A stretch of 5,147 nucleotides of DNA, taken from positions 1-5,147 of the forward strand of contig JANQOC010000150.1 of NCBI GenBank assembly GCA_028279265.1, read 5' to 3'. This document shows, piece by piece, positions 1-4,985 of the stretch; the first letter of the stretch is position 1, and every line of letters starts with the position of its first letter. A model generated the notes under the pieces. The model saw only the letters and a list, made by a program, of their open reading frames with translations. It did not search any database and was not told the DNA's origin. The DNA comes from Hyphomicrobiales bacterium. GTDB taxonomy: Bacteria > Pseudomonadota > Alphaproteobacteria > Rhizobiales > CAYWUX01. The position numbers and the translations under genes are program-made.

Positions 1-1202
1 TCCGGATCGAAGAACAGGGAATTAAACAAATTCTGCGCGGTTTCGGGTGTTGGCGGCTCACCTGGGCGCATAACACGATAAATATCGAGAAGCGCTTCCT
101 CATGGTTCGCATTCTTGTCCGCCGCAAGCGTGTTGCGGATAAAAGCGCCAATCGAAATATGGTCAATATCCAGAAGCGGGAGAGACTTGATCTTCAACTC
201 CCTCAATTCCTCCAGGGTTTCTTCCGAAATTTCATCTCCGGCTTCCGCATAAATCTGGCCGGTTTTCATGTTGACGATATCTTCGGCGAGATAGCGGCCG
301 TAAAGATCCTCATCGGTAACCAGCAGGTCCTTGAGGCCTCCCTCAATCAGTTTGTTGACCAGGCGCGCGGTTACTTTTCGTCCGGCTTCGATGGCGACTT
401 CACCGGTTTGCGCATTGATAAGATCGCTTACCGGTTTCTGCCCTTTCATCCGCTCACCGTTGAACGGAACCTTCCAGCCATTTTCCACCGCCTTGAAGTT
501 AACGGTATCGTAGAAGGTCGACAGGATATCCTCGTCATCGAGGCCGAGGGCATAAAGCAATGTCGTAACAGGGAGTTTTCGACGACGGTCGATGCGGACA
601 TGAACCAGGTCCTTGGCATCGAACTCGAAATCGAGCCAGGAGCCGCGATAGGGTATGATACGTGCCGCAAACAGCAACTTGCCCGACGAATGAGACTTGC
701 CGCGGTCATGGTCAAAGAAGACCCCCGGGGATCGGTGCATTTGCGAAACGATAACTCGTTCGGTGCCGTTGATGACGAATGTCCCGTTCGATGTCATGAA
801 GGGTATATCCCCCATGTAGACATCCTGCTCTTTAATATCCTTGACGGATCGGGCCCCTGTTTCCTCGTTGATATCAAAAACAATCAGGCGCAGCGTGACC
901 TTCAGCGGCGCGGCATAGGTCATGCCCCGCTGTTGACACTCTTCGACATCATATTTGGGCTGGTCAAACTCGTAGCTCACAAATTCCAAAATAGATTTCT
1001 CGGAGAAATCGTTGATTGGAAAAACCGAGGAAAAAACCGCCTGAAGGCCGGTATCCGGTCGCCCGCCTTCGGGCTCATTGACCATCAGAAACTGTTCATA
1101 GGACTGTTTCTGAACTTCAATCAGATTTGGCATCTCAGCCACTTCGGCGATCTTGCCAAATGTTTTTCGGATACGTTTTCGGCCTATAAAAGTCTCAGCC
1201 AT
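1..1202 (-). CDS. rpoB: RNA polymerase beta subunit, N-terminal 400 codons (partial)
   Basis: This is the 5' part of the gene for the beta subunit of RNA polymerase, the large catalytic subunit that forms one pincer of the DNA clamp. The reading frame starts at the ATG at 1202-1200 and stays open to base 1, so the C-terminal two thirds, including the rifampicin pocket and catalytic parts, lie outside the window. Visible landmarks are the start MAETFIGRKRIRKTFGKI, PNLIEVQKQSYEQFL (residues 25-39), YDVEECQQRGMTYAAPLKVTL (about 84-104), SVKDIKEQDVYMGDIPFMTS (119-138), NGTERVIVSQMHRSPGVFFD (145-164), SWLDFEFDAKD (188-198), RRRKLPVTTLLYALG (206-220) and YRVMRPGEPPT (375-385). These belong to the protrusion and lobe regions of the family. 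A strong AGGAG lies 5 nt before the ATG. It follows rplL after 164 bp and is presumably cotranscribed with it, with rpoC expected beyond the window. The sequence is close to alphaproteobacterial RpoB. The identification is secure. Confidence 0.98.
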   Translation of the reverse strand, partial: MAETFIGRKRIRKTFGKIAEVAEMPNLIEVQKQSYEQFLMVNEPEGGRPDTGLQAVFSSVFPINDFSEKSILEFVSYEFDQPKYDVEECQQRGMTYAAPLKVTLRLIVFDINEETGARSVKDIKEQDVYMGDIPFMTSNGTFVINGTERVIVSQMHRSPGVFFDHDRGKSHSSGKLLFAARIIPYRGSWLDFEFDAKDLVHVRIDRRRKLPVTTLLYALGLDDEDILSTFYDTVNFKAVENGWKVPFNGERMKGQKPVSDLINAQTGEVAIEAGRKVTARLVNKLIEGGLKDLLVTDEDLYGRYLAEDIVNMKTGQIYAEAGDEISEETLEELRELKIKSLPLLDIDHISIGAFIRNTLAADKNANHEEALLDIYRVMRPGEPPTPETAQNLFNSLFFDP

Positions 1203-1326
1203 ATCGGCTCCTTTTTAAGACATTCCTACTTCCATGACGGCAATGATGACGAAGGGGATCGTATCTCGCTGGTGGATCGTCATAGTCGTTGGAGGTGTTC
1301 CTGCAAATATTCCAATCGTCTGGGTT

Positions 1327-1351
1327 GGGGCCGCGATGAAACCGCAGCCCC
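1327..1351 (-). promoter_or_regulatory. GC-rich hairpin in the rplL-rpoB spacer (candidate attenuator or processing site)
   Basis: In the transcript a 9-bp stem, GGGGCUGCG with CGCGGCCCC (one G-U pair), closes a 7-nt loop. It starts 15 nt after the rplL stop codon. The sequence after the stem (AACCCAGACG) has no run of U, so it is not a normal intrinsic terminator. In E. coli a partial attenuator and an RNase III site lie in the same spacer and set the excess of ribosomal protein over RNA polymerase transcripts; a similar role here is inferred from position and structure only. Confidence 0.5.
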
Positions 1352-1366
1352 GATCGTTGTGTGAAG

Positions 1367-1747
1367 TTATTTCAACTCGATTGTGGCTCCAGCCTCTTCG
1401 AGCTTCTTCTTGATTTCTTCGGCTTCCTCTTTCGAGACGCCTTCTTTCAGATTGCCCGGAGCGCCTTCAACCAGTTCCTTGGCCTCTTTCAGGCCCAATC
1501 CGGTGATGCCTCTGACTTCCTTAATGACGTTGATTTTCTTGTCGCCAAAGGATGCCAGAACAACATCGAACTCGGTTTTCTCTTCAGCGGCACCGCCATC
1601 TGCGCCTGCGGCTCCTCCAACAGCGGCCACCGCAACAGGTGCCGCAGCGGAAACGCCCCATTTTTCCTCAAGAAGTTTTGAAAGCTCCGCCGCTTCAAGT
1701 ACGGTCAGGTTTGAGAGATCATCTACAATTTGTTCTAGGTTTGCCAT
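1367..1747 (-). CDS. rplL: 50S ribosomal protein L7/L12
   Basis: L7/L12 is the multi-copy stalk protein of the large ribosomal subunit; it binds L10 as dimers and recruits and stimulates the translational GTPases such as EF-Tu and EF-G. The 126 residues fit the family length. Three parts are visible: the helical dimerisation domain (about 1-33, MANLEQIVDDLSNLTVLEAAEL), a flexible Ala/Gly-rich hinge (about 33-57, with AAAPVAVAAVGGAAGADGG), and the globular C-terminal domain (58-126) with the conserved factor-binding stretch ITGLGLKEAKELVE (81-94) and the family ending KKKLEEAGATIELK. The start is ATG at 1747-1745 with AGGA 9 nt upstream. It lies 45 bp after rplJ, the usual order, and probably shares the L10-controlled transcript. 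A small oddity is APGNLKEG (96-103), where many homologues have a lysine-rich APKxVKEG. Confidence 0.98.
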   Translation of the reverse strand: MANLEQIVDDLSNLTVLEAAELSKLLEEKWGVSAAAPVAVAAVGGAAGADGGAAEEKTEFDVVLASFGDKKINVIKEVRGITGLGLKEAKELVEGAPGNLKEGVSKEEAEEIKKKLEEAGATIELK

Positions 1748-1792
1748 TTTACTAATTCCTGTAATTTGAATTTTCTGTCTGTATTGTCGCCC

Positions 1793-2311
1793 TTAGGCGG
1801 CTTCATCTTTTTGGCTGTATGCGCTCATAACCCGAGCCAATTGACCCGCGGGCGCATTAACAACCTGTGCAATTTTTCCTGCCGGTGCCTGCAGCAACCC
1901 GACAAGTTTACCCCTGAGCTCATCCAGGGAAGGCAGACTTGCCAAAGATTTGACCCCGTCGGAATCCAAAACCGTCGGCCCCATCGATCCGCCCAAAATG
2001 ACAAGGTTTTCATTGTCCTTGGCAAATTCGACTGCAATTTTGGGAGCGGTAACGGGATCGTCCGAATAGGCGATAACGGTCGGACCTGTGAACAATTCAC
2101 TGATCCCACTGACATCGGTTCCTTCAAGGGCAATCTTCACAAGTCGGTTCTTAGCCACCTTTACCTGACCTCCGGCCTGCCGCATCTGACGTCTAAGTTC
2201 CGTCATTTTGGCAACCGAAAGACCAGAGTAATGGGCCACAACGATCACGCCCGTATTAGAAAGCGTTTCGTGAAGCGTTGCTACGAGCTCTTGTTTTCTT
2301 GCTCTATCCAC
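1793..2311 (-). CDS. rplJ: 50S ribosomal protein L10
   Basis: L10 anchors the L12 stalk to the 23S rRNA near L11; in many bacteria the L10-L12 complex also binds the leader of its own mRNA to repress translation. The 172 residues match alphaproteobacterial L10. The globular rRNA-binding domain covers about 1-130, with VIVVAHYSGLSVAKMTELR (22-40) and VKVAKNRLVKIAL (50-62). The C-terminal helix that carries L12 shows three 11-residue units: 135-145 KLVGLLQAPAG, 146-156 KIAQVVNAPAG and 157-167 QLARVMSAYSQ. The start is GTG (2311-2309), chosen because MDRARKQELV is the conserved N-terminus and GGAG lies 8 nt upstream. The nearest ATG (2316-2314) is out of frame. A 345-bp structured leader precedes it and rplL follows after 45 bp. 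Confidence 0.97.
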   Translation of the reverse strand: MDRARKQELVATLHETLSNTGVIVVAHYSGLSVAKMTELRRQMRQAGGQVKVAKNRLVKIALEGTDVSGISELFTGPTVIAYSDDPVTAPKIAVEFAKDNENLVILGGSMGPTVLDSDGVKSLASLPSLDELRGKLVGLLQAPAGKIAQVVNAPAGQLARVMSAYSQKDEAA

Positions 2312-2328
2312 CTCATTTTCTCCAGTTT

Positions 2329-2351
2329 GGCTTCCCTATCTAAGGAAAGCC
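2329..2351 (-). promoter_or_regulatory. Hairpin next to the rplJ ribosome-binding site
   Basis: In the transcript GGCUUUCCU pairs with AGGGAAGCC across a 5-nt loop (UAGAU), giving 9 pairs with one G-U. The stem ends 5 nt before the GGAG of rplJ, close enough to affect 30S access. It directly follows the long-range helix at 2356-2457, so the two may stack and form the control platform of the L10 leader. The pairing is seen in the sequence; the function is inferred. Confidence 0.5.
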
Positions 2352-2355
2352 GGTT

Positions 2356-2457
2356 AAGCCCAACTACCCCGACGGAACTTTTACATCTCTCGCTCAATTC
2401 CATCTCGAGATAGCCTTCTTCGCCTGTCCACCCCGACCATTCAGACCGATTGGGCTT
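2356..2457 (-). promoter_or_regulatory. Long-range helix closing the core domain of the rplJ leader
   Basis: AAGCCCAAU (transcript, 2457-2449) is complementary to GUUGGGCUU (2364-2356): 8 Watson-Crick pairs plus one U-G. It closes an 84-nt internal region that includes the palindrome AUCUCGAGAU (2412-2403). A long closing helix just upstream of the rplJ start is what an L10-type leader domain would be expected to show. The assignment as the L10-binding domain is an inference. Confidence 0.45.
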
Positions 2458-2480
2458 TTACGAGGTTCAAACCGATTTGC

Positions 2481-2530
2481 GGGCCTATCGACCCTTGATT
2501 ATCAGCTTGTCTCCCATCTCATGCAGGCCC
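2481..2530 (-). repeat. Inverted repeat in the rplJ leader
   Basis: GGGCCU (2530-2525) is the exact reverse complement of AGGCCC (2486-2481) in the transcript, closing a 38-nt loop. Alone it is a modest 6-bp helix, listed as part of the series of pairings that makes up this leader. Confidence 0.3.
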
Positions 2531-2545
2531 CTTAAGGCTTAAGCC
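2530..2545. repeat. Overlapping palindromes CCTTAAGG and GGCTTAAGCC
   Basis: Two perfect palindromes overlap by two bases (2530-2537 and 2536-2545). The second shares bases 2543-2545 with a 6-bp stem GCCGAU/AUCGGC (2566-2561 with 2548-2543), so the RNA could switch between pairings. It may equally be chance or a protein site on DNA; nothing here decides it. Confidence 0.3.
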
Positions 2546-2587
2546 GATGACTTTTCAGCAATCGGCACCCGCAATCTCGGACAGGAT

Positions 2588-2614
2588 GAGGTCGAAACAA
2601 TTGTTCCCGACCTC
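2588..2614 (-). promoter_or_regulatory. Hairpin downstream of rplA
   Basis: GAGGUCG pairs with CGACCUC (7 bp), continued inside by a G-U pair, a bulged G and AAC/GUU around an AAUU loop. With the neighbouring stem at 2619-2639 it forms a tandem of stable hairpins behind rplA. Neither is followed by a U-run, so 3'-end protection, RNA processing or leader structure is more likely than intrinsic termination. Confidence 0.45.
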
Positions 2615-2618
2615 GACA

Positions 2619-2639
2619 CGGGCGAAAAGAATTCGCCCG
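2619..2639 (-). promoter_or_regulatory. 8-bp hairpin just after the rplA stop codon
   Basis: CGGGCGAA and UUCGCCCG form a perfect 8-bp stem around a 5-nt loop, 17 nt past the rplA stop. The following bases (UGUCGAGG) are not U-rich, so it is not a classical terminator. It may mark the boundary between the rplKA and rplJL parts of the transcript. Confidence 0.5.
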
Positions 2640-2656
2640 AATCCAATTAATCTCCT

Positions 2657-3361
2657 TTATTCCGCAATTCCTGCGACACTATTCACTTCGACTTTGACAC
2701 CGGGTCCCATGGTTGAACTGACGGCCACTTTCCTCAGATAAGCACCTTTGGCGCCGCTGGGTTTGGCTCTGACCACGGCATTCGTTAAGGCCTTGATATT
2801 TTCAATCAGGGCTTCTTCGGAAAAACTGACTTTGCCGACGCCTGCATGAACAATCCCGGCTTTCTCAACTCGAAATTCAACCGCACCGCCTTTCGCTGAT
2901 TTCACGGCTTCCGCCACATCGGGTGTCACTGTGCCGACCTTGGGATTAGGCATGAGCCCTCGGGGACCTAAAACTTTCCCCAGGCGACCGACAAGCGGCA
3001 TCATATCCGGGGTTGCGATGCACCGATCGAATTCAATATCCCCGCTTTGAACTTTCTCTACCAGGTCTTCAGCGCCGACAATATCCGCGCCGGCTGCTTT
3101 GGCTTCCTCGGCCTTGTCATCCTTGGCAAAAACGGCCACGCGAACAGACCGGCCCGAGCCGTTGGGAAGCTGGCAAACACCACGAACCATCTGATCCGCA
3201 TGGCGCGGATCAACGCCCAGGTTCATCGCAACTTCGACCGTCTCATCAAACTTGACCGAGGCCTTTGACTTTACAAGCTTAACGGCTTCCTCAATGGAAT
3301 AAAGCTTCGTTCGATCGACACTTTCGGCGGCATTTCTGTAACGCTTTCCTCGATTTGACAT
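2657..3361 (-). CDS. rplA: 50S ribosomal protein L1
   Basis: L1 forms the mobile stalk by the ribosomal E site and helps release deacylated tRNA; in many bacteria it also represses its own operon by binding the leader of the L11-L1 mRNA. The 234 residues are full length for the family. The two-domain layout is apparent: domain I from the N-terminal region (about 1-68) plus the C-terminal part (about 160-234), and domain II between them. The family signature GKVLGPRGLMPNPKVGTV is present, as are KFDETVEVAMNLGVDPRHADQ and the C-terminal SSTMGPGVKVEV. An unusual detail is RGVCQLPNGSG, with cysteine where valine or a similar residue is common. The start is ATG at 3361-3359. AGGAG lies 8 nt upstream, inside the last codons of rplK, and only 5 bp separate the genes, so translation is probably coupled. 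Confidence 0.98.
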   Translation of the reverse strand: MSNRGKRYRNAAESVDRTKLYSIEEAVKLVKSKASVKFDETVEVAMNLGVDPRHADQMVRGVCQLPNGSGRSVRVAVFAKDDKAEEAKAAGADIVGAEDLVEKVQSGDIEFDRCIATPDMMPLVGRLGKVLGPRGLMPNPKVGTVTPDVAEAVKSAKGGAVEFRVEKAGIVHAGVGKVSFSEEALIENIKALTNAVVRAKPSGAKGAYLRKVAVSSTMGPGVKVEVNSVAGIAE

Positions 3362-3366
3362 TGGCT

Positions 3367-3795
3367 CTACTCCTGCACCTGAAGGCCCATAGATCGGGCG
3401 GATCCGGCAATAATTTTCATCGCCTGGTCAACGTCGTTGGCATTCAGGTCGACCATTTTAGCTTCAGCGATTTCCTTCAGCTGATCTTTGGTAACGGTTC
3501 CGACGGACTCTCTGCCGGGTTCCTGGGATCCCTTATTCAGTTTGGCCGCTTTTTTCAGGAAATAAGAGGCCGGTGGCGTCTTCATTTCAAAGGTAAACGA
3601 CTTGTCCTGGAATATGGTTATCTGAACCGGAATCGGCGATCCCGTGTCTTTATCCTGGGTCGCGGCATTAAAAGCCTTGCAAAACTCCATAATATTTATG
3701 CCCCGCTGCCCCAGAGCCGGCCCGATGGGCGGGGACGGTGACGCCTGTCCTGCAGGAACCTGCAGTTTCAGGTAACCTTCGATCTTCTTCGCCAT
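3367..3795 (-). CDS. rplK: 50S ribosomal protein L11
   Basis: L11 sits with 23S rRNA at the GTPase-associated centre, at the base of the L10-L12 stalk, where it contacts elongation and release factors and is needed for RelA activation; it is also part of the thiostrepton site. The 142 residues match the usual length. The N-terminal domain (about 1-70) has the proline-rich PSPPIGPALGQRGINIMEF (20-38). The C-terminal rRNA-binding domain (about 75-142) carries the family signature KMVDLNANDVDQAMKIIAGS followed by ARSMGLQV. The start is ATG at 3795-3793, preceded by AAAGGG with a 6-nt gap. A 97-bp leader with a candidate L1-binding site separates it from nusG, and rplA follows after 5 bp, so it is likely repressed together with rplA by free L1. 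Confidence 0.98.
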   Translation of the reverse strand: MAKKIEGYLKLQVPAGQASPSPPIGPALGQRGINIMEFCKAFNAATQDKDTGSPIPVQITIFQDKSFTFEMKTPPASYFLKKAAKLNKGSQEPGRESVGTVTKDQLKEIAEAKMVDLNANDVDQAMKIIAGSARSMGLQVQE

Positions 3796-3801
3796 TTAAA
3801 T

Positions 3802-3834
3802 CCCTTTCTCTTTATCTGCGTTTTTACAAAAGGG
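3802..3834 (-). promoter_or_regulatory. Hairpin that could hide the rplK Shine-Dalgarno
   Basis: In the transcript CCCUUUU (3834-3828) can pair with GAAAGGG (3808-3802), 6 Watson-Crick pairs plus one U-G, with a 19-nt loop. The AAAGGG arm is the rplK ribosome-binding site. The upstream arm begins right after the last base of the candidate L1-binding helix (3835), so the two could stack and work together. The function is inferred. Confidence 0.4.
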
Positions 3835-3884
3835 GCGTGGTGCGATTTGCTCGGCCATGGCTTAACCGGGCGAACCTCCCACAC
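3835..3884 (-). promoter_or_regulatory. Candidate L1-binding operator in the rplK leader
   Basis: The RNA can form an outer helix GUGUGG/CCACGC (6 bp with one U-G), an asymmetric internal loop with GAG on one side and AAAUCGCA on the other, and an inner helix GUUCG/CGAGC. This resembles the L1 site of 23S rRNA, where GGUGGGAG faces GUGAAAUACCACC: both show GUGGGAG-like and AAAU...CCAC strands next to each other. In E. coli and archaea L1 represses its operon by binding an rRNA mimic in the mRNA. The site lies about 40 nt upstream of rplK, where such an operator is expected. The match was made from memory of the motif, so confidence is moderate. Confidence 0.55.
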
Positions 3885-3892
3885 TTTTCCGA

Positions 3893-4423
3893 TCAGAGCT
3901 TTTCGACCTGACCGTATTCAAGTTCAACGGGCGTCATCCGCCCAAATATGGAAACCGCAACTTTCAAACGTGCGCGTTCCTCATCGACTTCCTCGACATG
4001 ACCGTTAAAGGAGGCAAAGGGTCCATCCGCCACACGAACCTGCTCTCCGATCTCAAAGGTCACGGACGGTTTGGGTCTCTCGACGCCCTCCTTGACCTGA
4101 TGCAGGATACGTCCGGCTTCCTCATCGGAAATCGGGATCGGCTTATTGTCGGTACCAAGAAATCCGGTGACCTTGGGCGTATCCTTGATCAAATGATAGG
4201 CCTGATCCGTCATATCCATTTTGACCAGCACGTAACCCGGAAAAAATTTGCGTTCCGAATTTACTTTGCGGCCGCGGCGCACTTCCACAACCTCTTCCAT
4301 CGGCACCAGCACTTCTTCAAACAAATCTTCAAGACCGGCGGCTTCGACACGCTCCTTTATGGATTCGGCGACTTTCTTCTCAAAATTCGAATAGGCGTGA
4401 ACGATGTACCACCGCTTGGTCAT
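3893..4423 (-). CDS. nusG: Transcription elongation/antitermination factor NusG
   Basis: NusG binds the clamp of RNA polymerase, aids processive elongation, takes part in Rho-dependent termination and rRNA antitermination, and can link the polymerase to ribosomal protein S10. The 176 residues give the minimal two-domain form. The NGN domain (about 4-110) begins with RWYIVHAYSNFEKKVAESI and contains RKFFPGYVLVKMDM (58-71) and TPKVTGFLG (82-90). The KOW domain (about 122-176) contains FEIGEQVRVADGPFASFNG (123-141) and ends in SIFGRMTPVELEYGQVEKL. The start is ATG at 4423-4421, matching the conserved N-terminus; its ribosome-binding site is weak (UUGAG, 8 nt before the ATG). It follows secE after 66 bp, the near-universal order. 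That gap shows no clear structure or promoter. Confidence 0.98.
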   Translation of the reverse strand: MTKRWYIVHAYSNFEKKVAESIKERVEAAGLEDLFEEVLVPMEEVVEVRRGRKVNSERKFFPGYVLVKMDMTDQAYHLIKDTPKVTGFLGTDNKPIPISDEEAGRILHQVKEGVERPKPSVTFEIGEQVRVADGPFASFNGHVEEVDEERARLKVAVSIFGRMTPVELEYGQVEKL

Positions 4424-4489
4424 GTCAATATCTCAACTTTTGTATTCAGCAGATACTCTTGCGCTTCGTTTTCGTTTGGGTTGGAGAAC

Positions 4490-4687
4490 CTACCGACCGA
4501 TATTCAGGAGTTGCGTGACACCCCAACTCAGGACTTGGTCCGCTGCCAAGAAAAACAGCGCTGACAGCATCACCATTATAAAGACCATGACGGTGGTGAT
4601 GATGGTTTCCTTCCGCGTTGGCCATGTTACTTTCGATGTCTCGTTCCGGACTTCTTGAACAAATTCCAGCGGATTGGTTTTAGCCAT
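4490..4687 (-). CDS. secE: Preprotein translocase subunit SecE
   Basis: SecE is an essential small subunit of the SecYEG channel in the inner membrane and clamps SecY. At 65 residues this is the short, single-helix form found in many bacteria, not the three-helix form of E. coli. The amphipathic surface segment with the family motif lies at 16-27 (ETSKVTWPTRKE) and is followed by one hydrophobic helix (about 29-48, IITTVMVFIMVMLSALFFLA) and a short C-terminal tail. The start is ATG at 4687-4685 with AAAGGG upstream. It sits between tRNA-Trp and nusG as in most bacteria. No clear promoter was seen in the 128 bp upstream, so read-through from the tuf/tRNA transcript is possible. Confidence 0.97.
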   Translation of the reverse strand: MAKTNPLEFVQEVRNETSKVTWPTRKETIITTVMVFIMVMLSALFFLAADQVLSWGVTQLLNIGR

Positions 4688-4756
4688 TTGGATACCCTTT
4701 CAACGCCTGTTGTTTTCGTTCAGATCGCTCCGCCAACTCATTGGAGATTTGAAAGC

Positions 4757-4778
4757 AAATTTGATTGTCTTCAAATTT
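4757..4778 (-). repeat. AT-rich 8-bp inverted repeat between tRNA-Trp and secE
   Basis: AAATTTGA and TCAAATTT are perfect reverse complements around a 6-nt loop. The right arm is followed by GCTTTCAAATC, a further partial copy, so ATTTGAA of the left region could instead pair with TTCAAAT, giving two mutually exclusive hairpins. There is no U-run, and so no clear terminator. It may be a processing feature for release of the tRNA 3' end from the secE mRNA, or chance in AT-rich DNA. Confidence 0.35.
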
Positions 4779-4787
4779 CTCTCTACG

Positions 4788-4808
4788 GACCTCTGAATTG
4801 ACCTCTGA
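4788..4808. repeat. Tandem 9-bp direct repeat GACCTCTGA
   Basis: Two identical copies (4788-4796 and 4800-4808) are separated by 3 bp, giving a 12-bp period. They lie just downstream of the tRNA-Trp 3' end in the direction of transcription. A local duplication or a binding site for a dimeric protein could give this pattern; no function can be assigned. Confidence 0.4.
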
Positions 4809-4815
4809 GCTCATC

Positions 4816-4892
4816 TGGCAGGAGTGGAGGGACTCGAACCCCCAACCCCCGGTTTTGGAGACCGGTGCTCTAGCCAATTGAGCTACACTCCT
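4816..4892 (-). tRNA. trnW: tRNA-Trp (anticodon CCA)
   Basis: The gene reads as a complete cloverleaf: acceptor stem AGGAGUG/CACUCCU, D-stem GCUC/GAGC, anticodon stem CCGGU/ACCGG with loop CUCCAAA (anticodon CCA, tryptophan, UGG codons), a 5-nt variable loop GGGUU, and T-arm GGGGG-UUCGAGU-CCCUC with one G-U pair. The discriminator base is G, as is usual for bacterial tRNA-Trp. The 3' CCA is encoded (4818-4816), so no CCA addition is needed for maturation. The body is 74 nt, or 77 with CCA. Its place between tuf and secE is conserved in many proteobacteria, and it is probably cut from a transcript shared with one or both neighbours. Confidence 0.98.
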
Positions 4893-4985
4893 AAAATTTC
4901 CGGCAAATTGGATCTCAAACTTTCTAATCGACCAGTTGACGGATCAACAACAATCCGCAACTCATACAATCACCCAATAATTTGT

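Larger units (their letters stand above)
2312..2656 (-). promoter_or_regulatory. rplJ 5' leader region, candidate L10(L12) autoregulatory leader
   Basis: This 345-bp stretch between rplA and rplJ holds no plausible gene. Read as RNA it can fold into a series of hairpins: 2639-2619, 2614-2588, 2566-2543, 2530-2481, a long-range 9-bp helix 2457-2356, and a hairpin 2351-2329 just ahead of the rplJ ribosome-binding site. In E. coli and other bacteria an mRNA leader at this position binds L10-L12 and represses rplJL translation (L10_leader family). Position, length and dense structure fit that role. I did not identify the exact protein-binding bulge, and no convincing -35/-10 promoter was seen, so it is uncertain whether transcription starts within the region or reads through from rplA. 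Confidence 0.6.

Noticed and set aside
102..1364. A 420-codon open frame on the + strand
   Set aside because: It lies almost wholly antisense to rpoB, whose minus-strand translation matches the family residue by residue; the + strand product resembles no family I recognise and the frame is a by-product of rpoB codon use.
1766..2413. A 215-codon + strand frame covering rplJ and part of its leader
   Set aside because: Antisense to a secure rplJ, no recognisable domain, and no evident ribosome-binding site.
2547..2741. A 64-codon + strand frame in the rplA-rplJ spacer
   Set aside because: No recognisable protein, it overlaps the 3' end of rplA on the other strand, and the spacer is better explained as a structured leader.
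3998..4564. A 188-codon + strand frame opposite nusG and secE
   Set aside because: Antisense shadow of two certain genes; composition simply mirrors their codons.
4688..4815. Possible promoter before secE (TTGAAG with CAAATC downstream)
   Set aside because: Neither hexamer matches well, and AT-rich repeats in the spacer produce such look-alikes easily.
4680..4877. A 65-codon minus-strand frame running through tRNA-Trp and the spacer before secE
   Set aside because: Its first third is encoded by the tRNA itself, and the chance peptide MARAPVSKTGGWGFESLHSC is a familiar tRNA-overlap artefact.
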